Shown piece after piece: positions 41,943-49,471 of a DNA stretch of 64,000 bases. Both the position numbers and the translations under genes were made by a program. The stretch lies in NCBI RefSeq assembly GCF_007752535.1, contig NZ_CP036426.1, positions 744,001 through 808,000 of the forward strand, written 5' to 3'. The notes below the pieces were generated by a model. It saw only the letters and a program-made list of their open reading frames with translations. It did no database searches and had not been told where the DNA came from. Each line of letters begins with the position of its first letter. Within the stretch, counting starts at the first letter, position 1. This stretch comes from Tautonia plasticadhaerens (lineage in GTDB: Bacteria; Planctomycetota; Planctomycetia; Isosphaerales; Isosphaeraceae).

Positions 41943-42413
41943 ATGCCTGAACGCGTCCCGACTCGATCGATCCTGCTGCTGTTCAGTCTGACCGGACTGC
42001 TCGGAGCCGGATGCGGCGGTCCCCGGGAGGTGGAGATCGCCCCCGAGGCCAACCCGACCTTCGGCGAGCACGGGGGCCCCCTCTCCGCCCTCCCCGGTGG
42101 CGGTTTTTTCGAGGTCACAACCGAGGCGGCCGGAGGGCAAGCCCGGTTGGTCGCCTACTTCTACTCCAGCGAGGCGATGGACGGCCCCCTCTCACCCCTC
42201 CCCTCCGACGTCCGGATCGACCTCGCGATGCCCGGCGGCGAGTCGACCAGCGTCACGTTGGCCGCCTCGGCTGGGGGAGGCGGGCGGGACCGGCCTGGCG
42301 TACGCTTCGCCTCCGAGCCGGGTGACTACGCCTTCGATCCCCTCGTCGGGACGCTGAACGCGACGATCGGCGGCCAGCCCGCGTCCGTCCCGTTCTCCGG
42401 CGCGCAGTCCTGA
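41943..42413 (+). CDS. Small lipoprotein of unknown function
   Basis: The protein has 156 residues. The lipoprotein signal is ILLLFSLTGLLGAGC, with the lipidated Cys at 24. The mature part is short and beta-rich (GGGFFEVTTEAAGGQARLVAYFYSSEAMDGPLSPLP; VRIDLAMPGGESTSVTL; GDYAFDPLVGTLNATIGGQPASVPF). Such small lipoproteins commonly follow DUF1559 genes in planctomycetes. The ATG at 41943 is preferred over one 30 codons upstream because it directly precedes the signal. The function is unknown. Confidence 0.75.
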   Translation: MPERVPTRSILLLFSLTGLLGAGCGGPREVEIAPEANPTFGEHGGPLSALPGGGFFEVTTEAAGGQARLVAYFYSSEAMDGPLSPLPSDVRIDLAMPGGESTSVTLAASAGGGGRDRPGVRFASEPGDYAFDPLVGTLNATIGGQPASVPFSGAQS

Positions 42414-42488
42414 TCCGGGCCGACCCTCACCCCGAAGGCCGGCCGATCCAAGCTCCATCATTCGCGGAGCCGGTGGGCGACCCGAGCC

Positions 42489-43499
42489 TCAGCCGACGAC
42501 CCCGGGTCGCCTCGACCGATTGGCCGAGACGGTCTCCGGGTCGTTATACGGCCGCAAGGGCGGATCCCCGCGGAGCACCCTCGACACGTCCTCGGCCACC
42601 CAGGTCGCCATGTTCCTGAGGCTCTCGACCGTCTGGGCGGCGCTATGCGGGGTGAGCATCACGTCGGGGCGGCCGATCAGCGGGTGGTCCGCCGGGGGCG
42701 GCTCCTCGGCGAAGACGTCGGCCCCGTAACCCCAAAGCTTGCCGGCGTCGAGCGCCTCGGCCACCGCCCGCTCGTCGACGACAGGGCCACGGCAGGTGTT
42801 GATCAGGATGGCGTCGGGCCTCATCAGGGAGAGGGCCCGTCGGTCGATCATGCCCCGGGTGCCCTCGTCGAGCGGCACGTGCATCGTCACGTAGTCGGCC
42901 TCGAGCAACGCCGTCTCGAAGTCGACGCGGAGCGCCCCGGCGGCGTTCTCGACATCCTCGGGGGCCGGCACGATGTCGTTGTAGAGCACCCGCATCGAGA
43001 AGGCCGCATGGGCGATCCGGCCCACGACCCGACCGACGTTGCCGAAGCCGACGATGCCGATGGTCTTCTCGAAGATGTCGCGGCCCATGTGCTTGGTCCG
43101 ATCCATGAACCGGCCCTCCCGCAGCGACGCCATTTGCAGGGGGAAGTGCTTGGAGAGACCGATCATGAAGGCGAAGACGTGCTCGGCCACCGCCTCCTTG
43201 TTCGCCCCCGGGGTCGAGACGACGAGGATCCCCCGCTCGGTCGCCGCGGGCACGTCGACGTGATCGACCCCCACGCCGTGCCTGCCGACCACCCGCAATC
43301 GCGGCCCGGCGGCGTCGAGCAACTCGGCGTCGATCGTCCCGTAGGTGCGCGTCACGATCGCGTCGGCCCCGGCGACCCCCTCCAGGAGCACCGCCCGGTC
43401 CAGCGAGGGGGTCATCACCACCTCGCCGGCCTCGTGGAGGAGGCGCATGCCATCCTCGTGCATGGTGGTCATCATGAAGATGCGCGGGCGGTCGGCCAT
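42489..43499 (-). CDS. D-isomer-specific 2-hydroxyacid dehydrogenase
   Basis: This 336-residue NAD-dependent dehydrogenase is of the phosphoglycerate dehydrogenase/hydroxypyruvate reductase type. The Rossmann loop is VGFGNVG (150-156). The catalytic residues are R237 (NTCRGPVVDE), E266 (DVFAEEPP) and H285 (TPHSA). The substrate-domain motif VGRHGVGVDHVDVPAATERGI is also present. No ACT or regulatory domain follows, so it is shorter than classical SerA. The substrate may be 3-phosphoglycerate, glyoxylate or another 2-keto acid. It stands alone, convergent with the lipoprotein gene. Confidence 0.88.
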   Translation of the reverse strand: MADRPRIFMMTTMHEDGMRLLHEAGEVVMTPSLDRAVLLEGVAGADAIVTRTYGTIDAELLDAAGPRLRVVGRHGVGVDHVDVPAATERGILVVSTPGANKEAVAEHVFAFMIGLSKHFPLQMASLREGRFMDRTKHMGRDIFEKTIGIVGFGNVGRVVGRIAHAAFSMRVLYNDIVPAPEDVENAAGALRVDFETALLEADYVTMHVPLDEGTRGMIDRRALSLMRPDAILINTCRGPVVDERAVAEALDAGKLWGYGADVFAEEPPPADHPLIGRPDVMLTPHSAAQTVESLRNMATWVAEDVSRVLRGDPPLRPYNDPETVSANRSRRPGVVG

Positions 43500-43665
43500 G
43501 GCGTCGGATCGCTCGGAGGGTTAACAGGGTGCCGATCAGGTCGAAGTCACTACAATAGCACTGTCCGGGGCGTCCGACCATGAATCAGGACCGTCGGCGT
43601 CGGCCGGATCATGAGCAGGGCGCCCCGCCATCCCTCATCTCGATCAGTTGAGAAATGATGCTCGG

Positions 43666-43694
43666 TTGGATCGCGACGCGCGACGGGCTAAGAT
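43666..43694 (+). promoter_or_regulatory. Predicted promoter of the rhomboid gene
   Basis: TTGGAT (43666-43671) and TAAGAT (43689-43694) are 17 bp apart. The -10 lies 39 bp before the ATG at 43734. Confidence 0.4.
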
Positions 43695-43733
43695 GTGGCG
43701 GATTGGTGAAGGTTGAGAATCGAGGATCGCTCC

Positions 43734-44678
43734 ATGCGCCAGATTGGCACGCTTCCCGAGGAGCAGGCGCTCCGATTCGCCGACTACCTGCTGACCAGGG
43801 GGATCACCTCCCGAGTCGAGGAGGCAGCTGAGGGCTGCGCCATCTGGATCCATCGTGAGGAGCAGCTCGACCAGGCCCGAGACGAACTTCGGGCGTTCGA
43901 GACCGATCCCGACTCGACCCAATACGTCGACGCCCGGAAGGAGGCCGAGGCCGTCCGACGTCGCCAGCGGGAGATCGAACGAGAGCACGCCCGGAAGACG
44001 GTCAACCTCCGGGGCCGGCTCGCCCGGGGAGGGCTCCACGCCGGGCCCCTGACGCGAGGGCTGGTGATCACCTGCGTCGCCCTCTTCGTGGTCCAGTGGC
44101 TCGTCTTCCGTGACAACCTGCTCTCCCCCCTGGCGAATGCCCTCTATTTCACCGAGTGGGGCGTCACCCCCGATCGCCAGCTGGCCAACCGAGGGCTCGC
44201 CCCCCTCTTCGAGGGGCAAATCTGGCGGCTCGTCACCCCGACCCTCCTGCATGGCGGTCCGCTACATTTGTTCTTCAATATGTATATGTTAACGGTCCTC
44301 GGCGGGGTCGTCGAGAGCCGTCGAGGCACGGCGGAATTCGCGATCCTCGTGCTCACCTCCGCAGTGCTCTCGGACCTGACCCAGTTCTTCTTACCAGACA
44401 TGTTCACCATCCCGACCGCCCGGTTCGGAGACGCCCCGTTCGTGGGGATGTCCGGCGTCCTCTATGGCCTCTTCGGATACGCCTGGATGCGGGGGAGGTA
44501 TGACCCGGCCTCGGGCCTGATCCTCCATCCCCAGACGGTGGTCTGGCTCCTCGCCTGGCTGGTCATCTGTGCGTTCAACCTGCTCGGGCCGATCGCCAAC
44601 ACGGCTCACGTCGCTGGCCTGCTCGCGGGGATCGGCTTCGCCTTCGCCTCGATGTGGCGGGACGGGGTCTTTCGGTGA
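43734..44678 (+). CDS. Rhomboid family intramembrane serine protease
   Basis: This 314-residue membrane protease cleaves transmembrane segments. The catalytic dyad is S240 (FVGMSGVLYG) and H292 (NTAHVAGLLAG). LLHGGPLHLFFNMYMLTVLG carries the HxxxN oxyanion region, with Asn in the second helix. The N-terminal 95 residues form a GlpG-type cytoplasmic domain (LPEEQALRFADYLLTRGITSRVEE) with a charged helix. GAGGA lies seven bases before the chosen ATG; an upstream TTG is less likely. The stop overlaps the next gene's GTG by four bases, so the two are translationally coupled. Confidence 0.93.
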   Translation: MRQIGTLPEEQALRFADYLLTRGITSRVEEAAEGCAIWIHREEQLDQARDELRAFETDPDSTQYVDARKEAEAVRRRQREIEREHARKTVNLRGRLARGGLHAGPLTRGLVITCVALFVVQWLVFRDNLLSPLANALYFTEWGVTPDRQLANRGLAPLFEGQIWRLVTPTLLHGGPLHLFFNMYMLTVLGGVVESRRGTAEFAILVLTSAVLSDLTQFFLPDMFTIPTARFGDAPFVGMSGVLYGLFGYAWMRGRYDPASGLILHPQTVVWLLAWLVICAFNLLGPIANTAHVAGLLAGIGFAFASMWRDGVFR

Positions 44679-45895
44679 GAGTCCCGGCGAGTAACCGTCG
44701 CCTTGCCCTGGCGGTCGTACTGCTCGGCGTGGCGAGCCGGGCGGCGGTCATGGTTCCGCTGCTGTGGGGCCCGCCGGGCGACCCCGACAACTACCTGGTG
44801 CTGGCCCGGTCCCTGGCCGAGGGGCGCGGACTTCGAGGCTTCGACGGGCCGACCGCGTATCGGCCCCCGCTCTATCCGATCGCACTGGCTCCCGGCGTTG
44901 CGCTGCTCGGCGATACTCCCACCGCCTGGGTCGCCCTGCTTCACCTCTCGCTCGGCGGGGCGACCGTCGCCCTGACCGGCCTGGCGGCCCGTCGCTGGGG
45001 GCTCCCCGCCCGTTCTGGCTTGCTGGCGATGGTCGTCGTCGCGTTCGACCCGGTCCTCGTCGCCCAGAGCCGGGGGGTGATGACGGAGACGATGGCGGCG
45101 GCGCTCGTGGCGGGCCTCCTCGCCGCCTCCACTCCGGCGCCGACGGTCGCCTCTGCGTCCATCCTCGGCGTGGTCGGCGGACTGGCCTCGCTCTGTCGGC
45201 CGAGCCTCCTTCCGGCCGCGATCCTGATCGCTTTGGTGATGGCGGTCGGCTCACCTGGGGGGCGGCGGGCCCGGGTCGCTCGGTCCTCGGCGATGCTCGC
45301 GGCCCTGGTCGCCTCGATGGCCCCCTGGGCGATCCGCAACACGGTCGCTCTCGGGGAGCCGATCTGGACGACCACTCATGGCGGCTACACCCTGCTGCTG
45401 GCGAATAATCCAGCATACTATGATGACGTGCTCGATGGCCCGATGGACGTCTGGTCCGGGGCCAATCAGCGGAGGTGGTTCGAGGAGGTCGGCCGGAGGG
45501 GGGCGGGCCTCCCCGAGCCGGAGGCCGACCGCATGTTCCGACGCGAGGCGATCCGGGTAATCGCCGATCGCCCCGGGGACTTCGCCCGGGCGACCCTCGC
45601 CAGGCTGGGCCGGTTCTGGGCGATCGCCCCGTCCGCCGCGGTCTATCCCGGATCGCTGAGGATCGCCTCGGCGGCCTGGACCGCCCCGCTCTGGGCCCTG
45701 CTAGTCGTCGGCCTGATGCGGGGTGGGACCTGGCGATGGCCCCGGTCGTCGGCAACGGCGGTCGTGATCGCCCTGACGGTAATCCATTGCGTCTACTGGA
45801 CCGACCTGAGGATGAGGGCCCCGATCGTCCCGGCGATCGCCCTGGTGGCGGCCGGTGCGTTCCGACCGGGTCACACGCCTCGACCGGCCCCGTAA
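44675..45895 (+). CDS. GT-C-like (PMT/ArnT-type) polytopic membrane protein
   Basis: This 406-residue protein has roughly nine membrane helices. After the first helix a luminal loop has GPPGDPDNYLVLARSLAEGRG and TAYRPPLYPIALAPGVALLGD, typical of lipid-linked sugar glycosyltransferases of the GT-C fold (Asp-bearing first loop, RPPLYP). MTETMAAALVAGLL and SLCRPSLLPAAILIALVMAVG match the family core. The donor and acceptor are unknown. The GTG at 44675 overlaps the rhomboid stop (GTGA), which favours this start over a GTG seven codons earlier. Coupling to rhomboid suggests a shared envelope role. Confidence 0.75.
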   Translation: MRVPASNRRLALAVVLLGVASRAAVMVPLLWGPPGDPDNYLVLARSLAEGRGLRGFDGPTAYRPPLYPIALAPGVALLGDTPTAWVALLHLSLGGATVALTGLAARRWGLPARSGLLAMVVVAFDPVLVAQSRGVMTETMAAALVAGLLAASTPAPTVASASILGVVGGLASLCRPSLLPAAILIALVMAVGSPGGRRARVARSSAMLAALVASMAPWAIRNTVALGEPIWTTTHGGYTLLLANNPAYYDDVLDGPMDVWSGANQRRWFEEVGRRGAGLPEPEADRMFRREAIRVIADRPGDFARATLARLGRFWAIAPSAAVYPGSLRIASAAWTAPLWALLVVGLMRGGTWRWPRSSATAVVIALTVIHCVYWTDLRMRAPIVPAIALVAAGAFRPGHTPRPAP

Positions 45896-46019
45896 CCCCC
45901 AGGGCGTCCGCGCCCGATCGCCGGCCGCGGGGCATGAAGGCCGGGATCGGGCGGTCGCGGCGAGAGGCCGGGTCGCACGGGGCCGGTCGAACGGCGGGTC
46001 TCCGGCCATCCAGAAGATG

Positions 46020-46047
46020 TTGCGACGGCCCACCCGCTTGGTAGACT
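46020..46047 (+). promoter_or_regulatory. Predicted promoter of the kinase gene
   Basis: TTGCGA (46020-46025) and TAGACT (46042-46047) are 16 bp apart, and the -10 is extended as TGGTAGACT. It lies 94 bp upstream of the kinase ATG. Confidence 0.4.
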
Positions 46048-46140
46048 CGATCGCATCGGCCCTCGTGCCCTTGACCTCGTGCCGGCCCCCCTCGGTTCGC
46101 CGGCGCCCCGCCGATCCATGCCCAATCAGGATGTTGCGCG

Positions 46141-47766
46141 ATGTCCGATTTCGACGCCGAGATGCTGCTCGAGCGGGCGACCCTGCTCGGCCTGATCTCC
46201 CGGGATCAGGCGAATGAGGCCCGGACCGACGCGAGGGACGGAACGGTCGACTCGATCCGCAGCTCGCTGACCCGGAAGCAATTCCTGACGAGCTGGCAGG
46301 TGGGCAAGTTGCTCAAGGGGGAGGCGGCCGGCTTCTTCTTCGGCGGCCATGAGGTCCTCTTCCACCTGGCCGAGGGGACCTTCGCCCGCGTCTACCGGGG
46401 CCGGAAGCAGGGGTCCGGAGAGCCGGTCGCGATCAAGGTCCTCCGCCAGCGCTTCACCCAGGACACCGAGTCGGTCGAGCGGTTCAACCACGAGGCCGAA
46501 GCCGGCATGAAGCTGGTCCACCAGAACATCGTCCGCATCTACGACTACGGCGCCCAGGACAACCGCCATTACATGATCATGGAGTTCGTCGAGGGCTCCA
46601 ACCTCCGCGACTTCCTCCGGTTCCGGCACCGCCTGGAGCCCGCCGAGGCGATGCCGCTGATGCTCGGCCTCGCCCGGGGCCTCCAGCATTCGTTGGGCCG
46701 TGGCGTCACCCACCGCGACATCAAGCCGACCAACATCCTGATCAGCTCCAGCGGCCAGGCCAAGCTCGTCGACTTCGGCCTCGCCACCATCGAGGGCGAC
46801 GAGCGCAAGCTGGCCCAGGCGCACGGCCAGCGCACCATCGATTACTCGGCCCTGGAGCGTACCTGCGGCAGCCAGAAGGGGGACCCGCGTTCCGACATCT
46901 ACTTCCTCGGCTGCGTCTTCTACCAGATGCTGACCGGCCGCCTCCCCCTGCCGGAGGTCGAGGCCGACGACATGCTCGCCAAGATGCTCAAGCGCAGTTT
47001 CGGCGCCATCAAGCCGATCAGCGAGATGGACCACGCCCCCGCCGAGGCGCTCAGCCGGATCATCGAGAAGATGATGAAGATGGAGCTGGTCAAGCGGTAC
47101 CAGAACATGGACGACGTGGTCCGGGACCTAGAGTCCTACTACCTCGAGATGACTGGCCAGGCGCCTCCGAAAGTCGAGTCCGAGGAGGAGCAGGAGTTCG
47201 ACATCGAGCGCCTCTACATGACTCAACGCCATGAGGAATCCGCGGCCAAGGCCGCGGAGGGGTCGTCGGTCGCCGTCGGCGAAGCCCAGCTCAAGGTCGA
47301 GCAGAACGACGAGGGGGATTTCGAGCTGGGGGCCGCCGACCGCGGCCGCGAGGGGGACGTCGGCTTCGAGATCCCGGCCTTCCAGCGAAAGCGCGTCCTC
47401 TGCGTCGAGGCCCAGGACCTGATCCGGGACGCCTTCCGCAAGACGCTTTCCCGCATGGGTTATCGAGTCCTCATCGTCGGGGACGCGGGGCTCGCCGCCG
47501 AGCGATTCCGGGAAGACCCGGTCGATGCCGTCGTCTTCGACATCGATGGCCTCGGCCCGAACGCCCTAGAAGCCTTCATCGAGATGCACGACAAGGCCCA
47601 CGATGACGGCCAGGAGCTGCACGCACTCGTCCTGCTCGGGCCCCGCCAGGGCAACCTCGCTTCGAAGCTCCCCAAGGACGACCGACTCGTCGTGCGGGTC
47701 AAGCCGATCAAGATGAAGGATGTCCAGGACGCCCTCAACCAGCTCGCCCCCCTCCAGGCCGGCTGA
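46141..47766 (+). CDS. Ser/Thr protein kinase with C-terminal receiver-like domain
   Basis: This 541-residue soluble kinase has no membrane helix. A 65-residue N-terminal helical region (LLERATLLGLISRDQANEA...LLKGEAAGFFFG) is typical of planctomycete kinases. The kinase domain (about 70-335) has the Gly loop LAEGTFARVYRG, Lys99 (VAIK), HRDIKPTN (D193) and DFGLA (D211), so it looks active. After an acidic linker, residues 417-535 resemble a two-component receiver. KRVLCVEAQD begins it, D467 (VVFDIDG) is the phospho-acceptor position, and VVRVKPIKMKDV has the Lys-Pro. The usual acidic pair is reduced to E423-A424, so phosphorylation is uncertain. The fusion suggests cross-talk between kinase and receiver signalling. 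Confidence 0.88.
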   Translation: MSDFDAEMLLERATLLGLISRDQANEARTDARDGTVDSIRSSLTRKQFLTSWQVGKLLKGEAAGFFFGGHEVLFHLAEGTFARVYRGRKQGSGEPVAIKVLRQRFTQDTESVERFNHEAEAGMKLVHQNIVRIYDYGAQDNRHYMIMEFVEGSNLRDFLRFRHRLEPAEAMPLMLGLARGLQHSLGRGVTHRDIKPTNILISSSGQAKLVDFGLATIEGDERKLAQAHGQRTIDYSALERTCGSQKGDPRSDIYFLGCVFYQMLTGRLPLPEVEADDMLAKMLKRSFGAIKPISEMDHAPAEALSRIIEKMMKMELVKRYQNMDDVVRDLESYYLEMTGQAPPKVESEEEQEFDIERLYMTQRHEESAAKAAEGSSVAVGEAQLKVEQNDEGDFELGAADRGREGDVGFEIPAFQRKRVLCVEAQDLIRDAFRKTLSRMGYRVLIVGDAGLAAERFREDPVDAVVFDIDGLGPNALEAFIEMHDKAHDDGQELHALVLLGPRQGNLASKLPKDDRLVVRVKPIKMKDVQDALNQLAPLQAG

Positions 47767-47965
47767 CCAGGTCACGACGGTCCCCCCACGCGGAGAGGGG
47801 AGCGGGCCCGAGGGCCCGATCCTCAAGCCTCGGGGCCCTCGTCTCGACAGGGGAGGGCCCCTGTTGTGCCCGCTTCATCGGGAGTCCAGACTCCTGCCCG
47901 ACCCACCGGCCACCGTCCTCGATGGGGGGCGGCTCTGCGAAACGTGGCCGACCGACCCGACTCGC

Positions 47966-49441
47966 TCAGGAGAGGATCTCGCGGATCGGGGAGCCGTGGT
48001 CGATGTCGAGGCGCTTGTAGCCGGGGATCTCCAGCTGCCGGGAGTCGAGCCCGAGCTGGTGGAGGACCGTGGCATGAATGTCGGTGACGTAGTGGCGGTG
48101 ATCGACGGCGTGGAAGCCGAGCTCGTCGGTAGCGCCGTGGACGACGCCGCCCTTGACGCCGCCGCCGGCCATCCAGGCGGAGAAGCCGAAGGGATGGTGG
48201 TCGCGGCCGTCGCCGTTCTGAGAGCCGGGGGTCCGCCCGAACTCGGTGGCCCAGACGACGAGGGTGTCGTCGAGGAGGCCGCGGCGCTTGAGGTCCCGGA
48301 TCAGGCCGGCGATCGGACGATCGACCTGGTGGCAGAGGCGTCCATGGCCCGCCCGGAGGCCGGAATGGGCGTCCCAGTCCCCGGCACCGCCGTTGGAACC
48401 GTGGAAGATCTGGACGAACCGGACGCCCCGCTCGACGAGGCGTCGGGCGGTGAGGCACTGCTGGCCGAACGTCCGGGTCTCCTCGTCGTCGAGCCCGTAG
48501 AGCTCCCGGGTGTCCGGGGACTCGGCGGCGAAGTCGACGACCTCGGGGACCGACATCTGCATCCGGAACGCGAGCTCGTAGGATTTGATCCGGGCGCGGA
48601 GCTGGGCGTCGTCGGGATACCGGACGGCGGACAGGCGATTGAGCCGGTCGATCAGCTCGAAGGACCCCTGCTGTTCCTCCCGGTAGACGTCGGTGCCGGG
48701 TGCGGCGAAGGGCAGGGGGTTCTTGGGGTCGACCTCGAGCTGGACGCCGTCGTGCTCCGGGCCGAGATAGCTGGCGCCGTGGCCGTTCATGCCGCCGCAG
48801 CAGTCGGCGATGGGCGTGCCGAGGACGACGAACTGGGGGAGTTCCTCGTTGAGCGACCCGAGCCCGTAATGGATCCACGACCCGATCGTGGGGAAGGGAC
48901 CTTCGAGCGAGTGGCGGCCGGTGTGGAACTGGAGCTGGGCGCCGTGGTTGTCGTTGGTCGTCCAGAGGGAGCGGATTACCGCGAGGTCGTCGACGCATCC
49001 GCCGACGTGGGGCCACCAGTCGCTGACCTCGATGCCGCTCTCGCCCCTCGGCCTGTACCCGACCTGGAGCGGGTAGAGCTCGTGCCTGATGTGGCCGTTG
49101 GCGTCGTTGGGGACGGCGATCCGGACGTTCTTCGTGTAGGGGGAATCGAGCACGTCCCCGTGCGGTGATTCCTCGATCGTCTTCCCGGCGTGGCGGTTCA
49201 GGGCGGGCTTGGGGTCGAAGCTCTCCAGGTGGCTGGTGCCCCCGATCATGAAGAGCCAGATCACGCGCTTCGCCCTGGGGGCGAAGTGGGGGAGGCCGTC
49301 GGGGGGGGCCCAGGCCCCGGTGTCTGCGGCCCGGGAGACGCCGTCCCGGAAGAGCATCGCCCCGAGGGCGAGCCCGGTGAAGCCCATTCCCAGGTCGGCC
49401 AGGAAGGCTCGTCGGGGGATGCGAGGCGTCGGGCGGTTCAT
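47966..49441 (-). CDS. DUF1501 domain-containing protein
   Basis: This 491-residue exported protein of the planctomycete DUF1501 family (sulfatase-like fold) begins with a Tat-like leader ([25 protein letters not shown]). Family landmarks are [50 protein letters not shown], and [44 protein letters not shown]. It follows the PSD1-type gene by 30 bp on the same strand. The two families are nearly always paired. The pair is thought to act in periplasmic polysaccharide or heme-linked metabolism, but no reaction is proven. Confidence 0.95.
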   Translation of the reverse strand: MNRPTPRIPRRAFLADLGMGFTGLALGAMLFRDGVSRAADTGAWAPPDGLPHFAPRAKRVIWLFMIGGTSHLESFDPKPALNRHAGKTIEESPHGDVLDSPYTKNVRIAVPNDANGHIRHELYPLQVGYRPRGESGIEVSDWWPHVGGCVDDLAVIRSLWTTNDNHGAQLQFHTGRHSLEGPFPTIGSWIHYGLGSLNEELPQFVVLGTPIADCCGGMNGHGASYLGPEHDGVQLEVDPKNPLPFAAPGTDVYREEQQGSFELIDRLNRLSAVRYPDDAQLRARIKSYELAFRMQMSVPEVVDFAAESPDTRELYGLDDEETRTFGQQCLTARRLVERGVRFVQIFHGSNGGAGDWDAHSGLRAGHGRLCHQVDRPIAGLIRDLKRRGLLDDTLVVWATEFGRTPGSQNGDGRDHHPFGFSAWMAGGGVKGGVVHGATDELGFHAVDHRHYVTDIHATVLHQLGLDSRQLEIPGYKRLDIDHGSPIREILS

Positions 49442-49471
49442 CGTCGAGGCTCCCGGGCGGGGCGAGGCGGG

